DNA of 32,698 nt, taken from assembly GCA_031277315.1 (NCBI GenBank), contig JAITMP010000027.1, positions 1 to 32,698 on the forward strand, in the 5' to 3' direction. This document shows, in pieces, positions 1 to 5,896 of the stretch. The notes under the pieces were generated by a model that made no database searches, was not told the origin of the DNA, and was given only the letters and a program-made list of their open reading frames with translations. A program made the translations under genes and the position numbers. The DNA is from Zoogloeaceae bacterium. GTDB lineage: Bacteria > Pseudomonadota > Gammaproteobacteria > Burkholderiales > Rhodocyclaceae. How positions within the stretch are numbered: position 1 is the first letter of the stretch; each line of letters opens with the position of its first letter.

Positions 1-143
1 CAGCGCGCAACACCGCTCCAGCCGCCACGGCGGTGATTCGGTTCCTCGAACCAGTCAACCTTGTGTTGCCACAGCGCATCGAAATCCGTCAGGCCGTTGT
101 GGGCGAGGATCGGCTGCCAGCGCGCATTGATGAAATCAGTCAT
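1..143 (-). CDS. InaA/WaaP-type lipopolysaccharide kinase, N-terminal part only
   Basis: The reverse strand opens with ATG at 143 and stays open to the window edge (47 codons visible). The translation contains FDALWHK, DWFEEPN and RRGGWSGVAR, which resemble the N-terminus of InaA-family LPS core kinases, members of the protein-kinase-like fold that phosphorylate LPS heptose or Kdo at the cytoplasmic face. The catalytic part lies outside the window, so activity cannot be judged. The start codon directly follows the stop codon of the upstream methyltransferase (no intergenic base), which implies one transcript and translational coupling. A role in LPS core modification fits the waaF gene further along the window. 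The call rests on the N-terminal motif alone. Confidence 0.7.
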   Translation of the reverse strand, partial: MTDFINARWQPILAHNGLTDFDALWQHKVDWFEEPNHRRGGWSGVAR

Positions 144-833
144 CTATTTCTTTACGCGCAGCACATAGGTACGCCACTTGTCCCAATACTTGATGAAATC
201 GGCATGGCCGATGATGTCGAGGCCGGCGGCGGCGAAATCGCGCTCGATGTCGGCGCGGGGACAGAGAAAGCGGTCGCGTGGGCGGTCGGCGCCGCGCTTT
301 CGCGCCTTGCGCGCTGCTTTGCGTTGATGACGCCAGGCGCGGAAGTTGCCGTCGACCCAGAGCGAGACGATCACCGTGCCGGCGCTGACGCGGGCAAACT
401 CCTTCAGCATCATCACGCGGTCTTCGCTCTGCTGGATGTGATGCAGCAGACGGATGCTGAAGACGCACTCGACGAAATTGTCCGGCAAGCCGGTGTCGAA
501 GGCCGAGCAGCAGAAGGATTTTTCGATTCGCGCCGTCACATCGCGCGGCCGCAGTTCGAGGCCGGCGTCAATCATGGCCTGACTGTTGTCGGCGACATAA
601 ATCCGGCGCTGCGGCGCTTCGGTCAGCATGGCCCAGAAGCGCCCTGTGCCGCAGGGCAGGTCGAGCACCGAAGCGGGCCGTCCTGCCATGACAAGCGCCT
701 TGCGCGCCATGCCGATCTCGCGCCAGGTCGACAAGCGGCGCCAGAAGCCGGTGTTGTGCTTGTGGAAATACTTCCGCGCGTGCTCGGGATCGTATTTCTC
801 GGCAAACTCGTAATGCGGAGGGGACGTAGTCAT
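144..833 (-). CDS. Class I SAM-dependent methyltransferase
   Basis: 229 residues from ATG at 833. The SAM-binding motif I is seen as VLDLPCGTGRFW, followed by an acidic strand end (IYVADNSQAMID) and a motif-IV-like stretch (FVECVFSIRLLHHI), the usual order of a Rossmann-fold class I methyltransferase. The frame is open further upstream, to 1010, but that stretch runs through a terminator hairpin and a tRNA fragment, so the start at 833 (MTTSPPHYEF) is preferred; 866 is a less likely alternative. The gene is directly joined to the InaA-type kinase downstream, suggesting work on LPS, a lipid or a sugar. The substrate cannot be read from the sequence. Confidence 0.8.
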   Translation of the reverse strand: MTTSPPHYEFAEKYDPEHARKYFHKHNTGFWRRLSTWREIGMARKALVMAGRPASVLDLPCGTGRFWAMLTEAPQRRIYVADNSQAMIDAGLELRPRDVTARIEKSFCCSAFDTGLPDNFVECVFSIRLLHHIQQSEDRVMMLKEFARVSAGTVIVSLWVDGNFRAWRHQRKAARKARKRGADRPRDRFLCPRADIERDFAAAGLDIIGHADFIKYWDKWRTYVLRVKK

Positions 834-894
834 GCGGAAACGACCTGATCGGATGCCCGTTATCATGCCATGAAACGGGCCGCCAAGAAAAAGG

Positions 895-924
895 AAAAGG
901 CCCGCAACTGTCTGCGGGCCTTTT
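895..924 (-). terminator. Rho-independent terminator, native to the tRNA-Val locus
   Basis: A perfect 12-bp stem (AAAAGGCCCGCA with TGCGGGCCTTTT) and a 6-nt loop. On the reverse strand it is followed by a T-rich tract (CCTTTTTCTT). It lies just downstream of the orphan tRNA-Val 3' fragment, so it most likely ended the tRNA-Val transcript before the element inserted and separated the two. Confidence 0.8.
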
Positions 925-930
925 GTGTGT

Positions 931-980
931 CTGGTGGGCGGCACAGGGTTTGAACCTGTGACCCCTGCCGTGTGAAGGCA
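931..980 (-). repeat. attL: 50-bp direct repeat, orphan 3' fragment of tRNA-Val
   Basis: Identical to 7079-7128. It holds the tRNA 3' CCA end, acceptor strand, T-arm, variable loop and most of the anticodon arm, but no D-arm or 5' acceptor strand, so it cannot be a working tRNA. Identity ends at 981 (A here, G in the right copy). Confidence 0.93.
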
Positions 981-1023
981 AGTAAAGGCTATTATTTTCA
1001 GCCTTCTCATAGAGGGGAAACCG

Positions 1024-1050
1024 TCAGTGACAGGCCCGAAATGTCACTGA
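1024..1050. promoter_or_regulatory. Perfect 9-bp inverted repeat inside attL
   Basis: TCAGTGACA and its exact complement TGTCACTGA are separated by 9 bases. The repeat sits between the att core and the candidate integrase arm sites, where recombination-directionality or accessory proteins bind in other phage att regions. A protein-binding role is inferred; there is no T-tract to suggest a terminator. Confidence 0.45.
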
Positions 1051-1051
1051 T

Positions 1052-1083
1052 TTGCACCAAATTGCACCGGAATTACACCGGGA
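1052..1083 (+). promoter_or_regulatory. Candidate integrase arm-type sites, left arm (three direct copies)
   Basis: Three near-repeats, TTGCACCAA, TTGCACCGG and TTACACCGG, start about 10-11 bp apart, close to one helical turn. Matching motifs (TTACACCGG and GTGCACCGG) occur at the right end inside the integrase 3' end. Paired arrays flanking the core in one orientation resemble arm sites of lambda- or P4-type integrases. No 1010-1135 gene is seen, so this non-coding stretch is probably attachment-site DNA. Confidence 0.5.
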
Positions 1084-1135
1084 AAAATCTATTCGGAATA
1101 ATAAATCTACTTGAGTGACGGTACTATACCACCCA

Positions 1136-1624
1136 TCACTGCCCACTCACGGCGTCGTACTGTCTCTCGCATGATGTTCCTGCAACCCGGAGTTGGTCAG
1201 CATACTCTCCGACTGCGACAAGCTCTCTGCTATGCCGGTCGAGCAGTTCGGCGAGCAGACTGATGGAACTTTGATTTTCGATACCCTCGACGCTGCCGAC
1301 AGTTCCGGTATCGCCGGTGGCTTGGTTGGTGAGGAGGGCAAGCTGTTTGCGCAGCCGGTCAGCAGCAGCCCGAGCATTACTGGCATCAGCCCTGACTTTA
1401 TCGCGTTCCTGATACGCATCGTCAATCGCTTTCTGGGCAGCTTGCGCCCGCAGTTGTTCGGTTTCTCTCGCCTCTGATTCGGCTTTCTGTGATTCCATCG
1501 CTACAGTGGCTCTGTAGGCTTCCAGATCGGCTCGTGCTGCCGATCCTCCAATTCGGTAAGCCGTCACTAGCAGAAAGACAAGAGAAGCCGCCACAGCGCC
1601 TATTTTTAGGATTGCGGGGTTCAT
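1136..1624 (-). CDS. Rz-like i-spanin (inner-membrane spanin)
   Basis: 162 residues. One N-terminal membrane segment (about residues 7-25) is followed by a long charged, alanine-rich coiled-coil region (about 30-100) and a C-terminal part with HSRELVAVGEYADQL and two-helix character, the layout of phage Rz proteins. Spanins join inner and outer membranes at the last step of phage lysis. The ATG at 1624 overlaps the stop of the M15 peptidase by ATGA, so translation is probably coupled. A second reading frame inside the gene encodes the lipoprotein partner. Length and order (endolysin, then Rz with nested Rz1) are typical. Confidence 0.8.
   Translation of the reverse strand: MNPAILKIGAVAASLVFLLVTAYRIGGSAARADLEAYRATVAMESQKAESEARETEQLRAQAAQKAIDDAYQERDKVRADASNARAAADRLRKQLALLTNQATGDTGTVGSVEGIENQSSISLLAELLDRHSRELVAVGEYADQLRVAGTSCERQYDAVSGQ
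1147..1419 (-). CDS. Rz1-like o-spanin lipoprotein, nested within Rz
   Basis: 90 residues in another frame of the same strand, wholly inside the Rz gene. MRIRNAIKSG leads a hydrophobic segment and the lipobox LLTGC (Cys23). The mature part begins CANSLPSSPTKPPAIPEL, with the proline richness usual in Rz1. After signal peptidase II cleavage it should be anchored to the outer membrane and meet Rz across the periplasm. ATG at 1419 is chosen; a TTG at 1425 in the same frame is possible. It is long for an Rz1 (often 60-70 residues), so part of the C-terminus may be constrained by the overlapping Rz frame. Confidence 0.75.
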   Translation of the reverse strand: MRIRNAIKSGLMPVMLGLLLTGCANSLPSSPTKPPAIPELSAASRVSKIKVPSVCSPNCSTGIAESLSQSESMLTNSGLQEHHARDSTTP

Positions 1625-2046
1625 GGCTTAACCACCCAAATCTGATTCCTGTCGTGATTTCTCCCGTCAAAGTGCAACCATGAGGGAGTGTAGGCAACAT
1701 CCTCAAGCGTGGTCAGGTACGGAAACTCGCTGGGGTGAGAGAGGATGTAACTGTGCATTTCCTCTGGTGTCACATTGCGAGACTTACAGTCAAACGCCCC
1801 GCCGAACTTGTGCTGGCTTAAAGCGGCCCCGGTGGGGGTGTTGTAGTCACGAAGTCCGCTCTCTTTATACGCTCCACCGATGTGCCAGTTATTCACGGTG
1901 ATCGGCCCGAATCTCTTTCTCAACTGATCGAGCGTTACCAGTGCTCGGGCCTGCAATAGCTCCCATGCTCTTTCGCCTCGGGCCGAATAAATGGCCGGAG
2001 TGACAAGTTCTTCAATGCGGAAGAATTCGGGGCGGTATGTGTTCAT
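1621..2046 (-). CDS. M15-family peptidase, phage endolysin
   Basis: 141 residues. The zinc-site motifs are SQHKFGGAFD (His79 and Asp86) and WLHFD (His125, Asp127), matching the SxHxxGxAxD and HxD signature of peptidase family M15 (VanY / phage endopeptidase type), which cuts peptidoglycan peptides. No signal peptide is seen, so it would need a holin for release. The start overlaps the stop of the 49-residue membrane protein upstream (ATGA), and its stop overlaps the Rz start in the same way, giving a tightly coupled lysis cassette. It appears intact. Confidence 0.85.
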   Translation of the reverse strand: MNTYRPEFFRIEELVTPAIYSARGERAWELLQARALVTLDQLRKRFGPITVNNWHIGGAYKESGLRDYNTPTGAALSQHKFGGAFDCKSRNVTPEEMHSYILSHPSEFPYLTTLEDVAYTPSWLHFDGRNHDRNQIWVVKP

Positions 2047-2192
2047 CGCGCTTGATGCAAAGCCCTTACCAGAGCAGGCAAGCCGTAAAGTGCAAACACC
2101 GCCAAAGTCCAGTAATACATGCGGCGCAAGACGGAGCTTTCCTTGAGCAACTCAAGTGCTTTCACAATCCATTCTCCTGCGTTAAAATCCAT
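2043..2192 (-). CDS. 49-residue membrane protein, candidate holin-like component
   Basis: Starts MDFNAGEWIVKALELL from ATG at 2192 and ends ...LVRALHQAR. There is an amphipathic N-terminal part, then a hydrophobic segment (about residues 25-43, YYWTLAVFALYGLPALV) and a basic C-terminus. An internal GTG at 2165, preceded by AGGAG, would give a shorter 40-residue form. The stop overlaps the endolysin start by ATGA. Position directly before the endolysin suggests a holin or lysis accessory role, but one short membrane helix is weak evidence and no holin family is recognised. Confidence 0.6.
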   Translation of the reverse strand: MDFNAGEWIVKALELLKESSVLRRMYYWTLAVFALYGLPALVRALHQAR

Positions 2193-2229
2193 TCACTTCC
2201 TCTCCTTGACATGCCAAGGGGTCGAACAA

Positions 2230-2270
2230 GAAAGCCTCGATCTGTTTCAGCAGACGGGGCTTTCGCTTTT
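2230..2270 (+). terminator. Hairpin terminator, copy 1
   Basis: GAAAGCC pairs with GGCTTTC around an inner GTCTG-type stem; CGCTTTTT follows on the plus strand. The same right half with its T-tract (GGGGCTTTCGCTTTTTCA) recurs exactly at 2479-2496. Confidence 0.6.
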
Positions 2271-2414
2271 TCACCACCAGCGCACAGCCCATATGAGCGC
2301 GGCCATTCCACCCATGACAGCGGCAACGACATAGGCCGCGCCCACCATTCTGGCAAAACGATCAGCGCCTTTTGAATCCAGTTGTCCAGTAACGATCATC
2401 TTGATAAACTTCAT
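2271..2414 (-). CDS. 47-residue single-span membrane protein of phage origin
   Basis: ATG at 2414, TGA at 2271-2273. The sequence begins MKFIKMIVTGQLDSKGADRF, has one strongly hydrophobic helix (about 23-43, VGAAYVVAAVMGGMAALIWAV) and ends RWW. It lies between two related terminator hairpins and upstream of the lysis genes on the same strand. No family is recognised. A second lysis membrane protein, antiholin or superinfection-exclusion peptide are all possible by position. Its existence rests on the clean frame and helix, since homologues could not be searched. Confidence 0.5.
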   Translation of the reverse strand: MKFIKMIVTGQLDSKGADRFARMVGAAYVVAAVMGGMAALIWAVRWW

Positions 2415-2669
2415 CGCAGTTCGGCTCCATAGTTCGGTATGGGGTTGAAACAGAAAGCCCTTGGATGTTTCCGCATCCGGGGCTTTCGCTTTTTCATGCC
2501 GCCATTCTCAACCCTCGCAACCCTGCCCAAGGATTTTTCTTTACTCTGGCTTTCGCTTTATTGAAAATCTATCTCATGGGGAGAGGGTTATGTACCCGCC
2601 TTCGTTGTAACGATGGGGCGTACAACAGGGGAAAAAAGAAAACATCTTCTCCCGAACCGCTAACGATAA
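2415..2669. other. Intergenic stretch with hairpin and no convincing gene
   Basis: Between the membrane-protein gene (minus) and the toxin promoter (plus). It holds the second hairpin and a third partial copy of its flank (GGCTTTCGCTTTATTGA near 2544). Only short, unconvincing frames occur on either strand, so nothing else is supported here. Confidence 0.5.
2453..2494 (+). terminator. Hairpin terminator, copy 2
   Basis: GAAAGCCC (2453-2460) pairs with GGGCTTTC (2480-2487), with an inner GGATG/CATCC stem and CGCTTTTT after it on the plus strand. The left arm and loop differ from copy 1, while the right arm and T-tract are identical. Confidence 0.65.
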
Positions 2670-2698
2670 TTGACACGCCGCGACATGAAAACTATAAT
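2670..2698 (+). promoter_or_regulatory. Consensus sigma-70 promoter of the toxin-antitoxin operon
   Basis: TTGACA (2670-2675), exactly 17 bases, TATAAT (2693-2698): a full consensus match. Initiation about 7 bases after the -10 box would fall at the toxin ATG (2705), so the transcript should be leaderless. No Shine-Dalgarno sequence precedes this ATG. An 11-bp near-repeat (ATAATTGACAC at 2666, ATAATTTACAC at 2694) covers both boxes and is a candidate autoregulatory operator. Confidence 0.75.
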
Positions 2699-2704
2699 TT
2701 ACAC

Positions 2705-3001
2705 ATGGTCAAGGTAATTGAAAGCGAAACCTTCAAGGCGTGGATGCGCAACTTGCGTGATGATCGCGCCCGCGCCCGGATCGCATTGCGCTTGCGCAGA
2801 CTGGAAGCGGGAAACGCCGGGGATGTGAAGTCGGTTGGCGATGGGCTTTCTGAATTGCGTATTGACTACGGCCCCGGCTACCGGGTGTATTTCATGCGGC
2901 GCGGAGCGATCCTTGTTGTTGTTTTGTGCGGCGGCGACAAGCGCACACAAGAAGCCGACATCAAAGCCGCGAAACGTATCGCGGCAGAATGGAAGGAGTA
3001 A
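2705..3001 (+). CDS. RelE/HigB-type toxin of a type II toxin-antitoxin module
   Basis: 98 residues. The family pattern of Gp49/HI1419-like 'addiction module killer' proteins is visible: FKAWMRNLRD near the N-terminus, GDVKSVGDGLSELRIDYG, GYRVYF and the C-terminal GGDKRTQEADIKAA. Family members are RelE-fold mRNA interferases that act at the ribosome. The frame is open upstream, but ATG at 2705 matches the usual N-terminus and sits just after a perfect promoter. The antitoxin follows after 3 bases, toxin first as in higBA. It appears intact and may keep the prophage remnant from being lost. Confidence 0.88.
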   Translation: MVKVIESETFKAWMRNLRDDRARARIALRLRRLEAGNAGDVKSVGDGLSELRIDYGPGYRVYFMRRGAILVVVLCGGDKRTQEADIKAAKRIAAEWKE

Positions 3002-3004
3002 ATC

Positions 3005-3298
3005 ATGGCCGAGAAATTTACCGCCTTTGACGCGGCGGAATATCTGGATAGCGAAGAAGCCATCGCAGCCTATATCGAGGCGGCACAGGAAGAAGCGGGG
3101 GATGATCCCTCCATCATGGCAATGGTGCTATCCGACATTGCGCGGGCGCGCAACATGAGCCAGCTTGCCCGTGACGCTGGATTAACGCGGGCCGGTCTGT
3201 ACAAGGCGCTTGCGCCAGACGGAAACCCGCGCATCAGCACACTGCACAACATCGCCAAGGCGATGGGCCTCAAAATCACGCTGACCGTGGCGCATTAA
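3005..3298 (+). CDS. HigA-like antitoxin with HTH domain
   Basis: 97 residues, beginning with the family-typical MAEKFTAFDAAEYLDSEEAI. A helix-turn-helix lies at about residues 55-75 (MSQLARDAGLTRAGLYKAL), followed by the characteristic GNPRISTLHNIAKAMG. This matches the addiction-module antidote family paired with HI1419-type killers. It should neutralise the toxin and repress the shared promoter. A good ribosome site (GGAAGGAG) precedes the ATG, unlike the toxin, which would favour antitoxin synthesis over toxin. The gene is intact. Confidence 0.88.
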   Translation: MAEKFTAFDAAEYLDSEEAIAAYIEAAQEEAGDDPSIMAMVLSDIARARNMSQLARDAGLTRAGLYKALAPDGNPRISTLHNIAKAMGLKITLTVAH

Positions 3299-3305
3299 CG
3301 CGCCC

Positions 3306-5438
3306 TCACTCACCCGCCCCAACGCGCGACGTACCCGGCACAATCGTTGCTGGCAGATACCGCAAGCCCTGCTGTGTTGGCGTGGGGGTCATGATGCGCT
3401 TGGCCATATCCAGATAACGCGCCGCGATATTCGGGTCAAGCATTGCCTCTCCGACTTCCTGCGTTGCCCGGTCACGCGCCCCCATCCTTGCCGCCCCAAG
3501 CAGCGGCCCGGTAAATTTATTCACCAAGGGAATGCTGCCGAACAACAACTCCGTCAGCCTGGAATTAAGGAGCTTTGAACCCTCTAGATTCTGCGCCGTG
3601 TTGCTGCCCGCCGCCCGGCCAAGATTCTCCGCGTCTGTCGCCCGATCCATATCGCGCTGTGCGAGACGCAACCAATTCACATCCTCCGGCCCAAACAGTT
3701 TTTCAATGGCGGAAGAGCGGCGATTCAGCCAATTACCGTACTTCGCCGCCGACAGCTCCCCGCCCTGATTCGTGGCGCTCTCTAAAGCATCCGCAATCGC
3801 ATACCGGGCCAAGGCATCCTTGGCTTCCGTCTCCCCCGGCAGCATTCTCAAAAACTGATCCATATCCGCTGATTGAGAGGCGCGGGAATTGAAAAACCGT
3901 CCCGGAATTTCCCCGCCCTGAATCTGCGGCAGGTTATCCGCGCCCTCACGGAACATGCCCATTGAAGGGCCGGTATTGAAGCGCCCCATCTCCTCGCCAT
4001 ACATCCGTCGTGCGGTTTTCAGAAATTCAGCCGCCTCGGGAGACATCATGCCGGTGTATTGACGCGGGTCACGCGATTGTGTTATGGTTCTTCCAGCGGT
4101 GGAGAGGTGATTGCCCTCCCCGGCAATGCTGGCAGTGTCGATAGTCTTGCCAGCGCCGCTCAAGGCCCCGGAAACGGGGCCTTTGTCATTCCTGAACGCT
4201 GTAAGTAACCAAGTCCTCGGGTCGCCTTGCCAATCAAGGCTAACAACACCGCGATCATCAGCGGCGTTATTCAAAATCAAACGGTTCGCGCCGCTTTTAC
4301 TCGGATCGACTCTCAACTCATCAAGCAACCCCTGTAGGTCTTCCAGCGCCTCTGGATGGAATCGCTCAAGTTTTGAAACGCCATAACCATCACTGGCCCC
4401 CGTGCCCGGCTTTCCGTACACGAGACTGATTGGTTGCCCCACTTGCGCATGCGAAACGCCACCAGGAACTTCTCCCGTTCCGGTTCGTAGCAAGTGCGCA
4501 ACCGCATTTTTAGGATCACCCGCCAAGTTCCCATACACCGGCCCCCATGGGCCTTGTCCCGTTACTTGAAATGCCCGCTGGCCGCGTTCCAGTGCCGCTT
4601 GCTCCGCTTCATTCAGTAACGATTTGACGGAAGACAAAGCCGCTGCCGCTGTTCTATCCGTCCCGGCAGAATCCGCCGCCGCATTGCCGATGATCTTTCG
4701 TATCGCGTCGAACTGATTGAACGGCACATTCTGTCCGCCCAGCGGATGTTCGGCCAGCATCAAAAGCGGTTTCGGAATGTACTGCTCTGGGACACCGGGG
4801 TAAAACTGGTCAATCACTGACTGAACCGCATTCCTGCCTGGTATCCCGATTGACGCAGCGGACAATTCAGGCGAGTTGTAAAGAGCGCGGATTTCCCCCT
4901 TGAGCGCATCCCGCGCCGCCGCCGCTTCCCGCCCAATCACATCTCCCGCCAAGTCAGCCGCTTCAATGCGCGTCATGCCGCTGGTGGGGGCTACCCCGTC
5001 TATCGCCGCCAGCCGCGCCGCGTTCTGCGCCGCCTCGCGCTCCGTCAGCGGCCCGTAGTTGCGGTTCACCAACGTCCGCTCAAGCTGGCTCATGCCCTGA
5101 TTATTCGCCGCCTGCGCCGTCGTCGGCATCGACCCCGGCACAAGCTCGATATTCCCCGCCCGGATTCTTGCCGCCAGTTCCTCGGGCGAAATGCTCCCGG
5201 CCTCGGCGAGAACCCGTCCCGCCCGCCCCGCCTTGCCCGCCAGCGCCTCACGACCCGCCTGAATCAGCCTGCTACCTCCTGCGCCGACAAGCTCCGCCGC
5301 AGGTGCCAGCGTTGCCCCTATAGCCGCATTCGTCAGCAAAGAATCATCGTCCGTCCGCGTCCCATAGACCGCCCCTTGCGCTGCCCCCAAACCCGAGGCT
5401 GCCGCCAGTGACTTCATCCGCTGCCCGCCCCGCCACAA
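3306..5438 (-). CDS. Phage polyvalent / internal virion protein with probable PBECR nuclease domain, 5'-truncated
   Basis: 710 residues from a TTG at 5438 (ATG at 5417 also possible). Coding sense clearly continues upstream, reading GAGRVIGDIATAFVPGTGQV, to an in-frame TGA at 5556-5558 with no ATG, so the true N-terminus is lost. From the start at 5438, residues about 305-420 contain ISLVYGKPGTG, KLERFHPEALEDL, RLILNNAADDRGVVSLDW and the ending TWLLTAF. This resembles phage BECR-fold nuclease domains found in large phage polyvalent proteins thought to be injected with DNA. The rest is alanine- and glycine-rich helix with no recognised domain. No phage structural genes remain nearby, so it is probably decaying or unexpressed. 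Domain assignment is from motif memory and needs a profile search. Confidence 0.6.
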   Translation of the reverse strand: MWRGGQRMKSLAAASGLGAAQGAVYGTRTDDDSLLTNAAIGATLAPAAELVGAGGSRLIQAGREALAGKAGRAGRVLAEAGSISPEELAARIRAGNIELVPGSMPTTAQAANNQGMSQLERTLVNRNYGPLTEREAAQNAARLAAIDGVAPTSGMTRIEAADLAGDVIGREAAAARDALKGEIRALYNSPELSAASIGIPGRNAVQSVIDQFYPGVPEQYIPKPLLMLAEHPLGGQNVPFNQFDAIRKIIGNAAADSAGTDRTAAAALSSVKSLLNEAEQAALERGQRAFQVTGQGPWGPVYGNLAGDPKNAVAHLLRTGTGEVPGGVSHAQVGQPISLVYGKPGTGASDGYGVSKLERFHPEALEDLQGLLDELRVDPSKSGANRLILNNAADDRGVVSLDWQGDPRTWLLTAFRNDKGPVSGALSGAGKTIDTASIAGEGNHLSTAGRTITQSRDPRQYTGMMSPEAAEFLKTARRMYGEEMGRFNTGPSMGMFREGADNLPQIQGGEIPGRFFNSRASQSADMDQFLRMLPGETEAKDALARYAIADALESATNQGGELSAAKYGNWLNRRSSAIEKLFGPEDVNWLRLAQRDMDRATDAENLGRAAGSNTAQNLEGSKLLNSRLTELLFGSIPLVNKFTGPLLGAARMGARDRATQEVGEAMLDPNIAARYLDMAKRIMTPTPTQQGLRYLPATIVPGTSRVGAGE

Positions 5439-5533
5439 ATCATTGATCTTTTTTGCCGCCGCAACCTGCCCCGTGCCGGGAACGAAAGCGGTTGCAATGT
5501 CGCCAATAACGCGGCCTGCGCCCGCCGCCGCAT

Positions 5534-5746
5534 GTGGGCTGGTGGAATGCTTGCGTCATGTGCAATCGCCACGCTTGGCGCTGGTGGGACGGCAAATACT
5601 GGTCGTGGGGAGTATTCAATCACGAGGATAGTAGCGTTGCGCAGCAACTCGCGCGGAAGAAAGCTGCTTGTCAATCCGAGATAAAGTGGAGCGGCCACTA
5701 CCCCAAGAACGCCCGTGTGCCGAGAGTTGATCCGGGGAAGATGTGA
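5534..5746 (+). CDS. Small tryptophan-rich phage hypothetical protein
   Basis: 70 residues if GTG at 5534 is used; ATG at 5558 would give 62. The sequence has CNRHAWRWWDGKYWSWGVF and ends KNARVPRVDPGKM, with clearly non-random aromatic content. It resembles short hypothetical proteins seen in phages and prophages, but I cannot name a family. The 5' end overlaps, head to head, the broken 5' end of the large polyvalent protein on the other strand, so a deletion junction may also have removed its original start. Its stop shares one base with the start of the next gene (TGATG). Confidence 0.5.
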   Translation: MGWWNACVMCNRHAWRWWDGKYWSWGVFNHEDSSVAQQLARKKAACQSEIKWSGHYPKNARVPRVDPGKM

Positions 5747-5892
5747 TGAGTGCATTATTCACATTCGTGGTTATAGTAAGCATCATGATTGCAGTCTGCG
5801 TTATTGGATTATGTGTCGGCGCATGGATGCTTGTTACTGGTGTTGTTACTGGTGTTGCTACGGCGGTTTCTGAAAAAATCAAAGGCAAGTAG
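5746..5892 (+). CDS. 48-residue membrane protein
   Basis: ATG overlaps the previous stop (TGATG); TAG ends at 5892. The product begins MSALFTFVVIVSIMIAV, is hydrophobic through about residue 41, and ends SEKIKGK. One or two membrane segments are likely, with a basic tail. A GVVTGVATAV repeat (from gttactggtgtt repeated twice) lies near the C-terminus. No family is recognised. It sits between the Trp-rich protein and the excisionase-like gene in an apparent operon ending with the integrase. Confidence 0.5.
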   Translation: MSALFTFVVIVSIMIAVCVIGLCVGAWMLVTGVVTGVATAVSEKIKGK

Positions 5893-5896
5893 CACC

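Noticed and set aside
33..848. A 271-codon plus-strand frame
   Set aside because: Antisense of the SAM methyltransferase and the LPS kinase; no domain is recognisable in it.
931..980. A second functional tRNA-Val
   Set aside because: Only the 3' part is present; the D-arm and the 5' acceptor strand are missing.
834..1010. Longer N-terminus for the methyltransferase
   Set aside because: It would translate a terminator hairpin and a tRNA fragment; the family N-terminus fits the start at 833.
2465..2704. Upstream extension of the toxin frame
   Set aside because: It crosses a terminator and the promoter -35/-10 boxes; the family start is at 2705.
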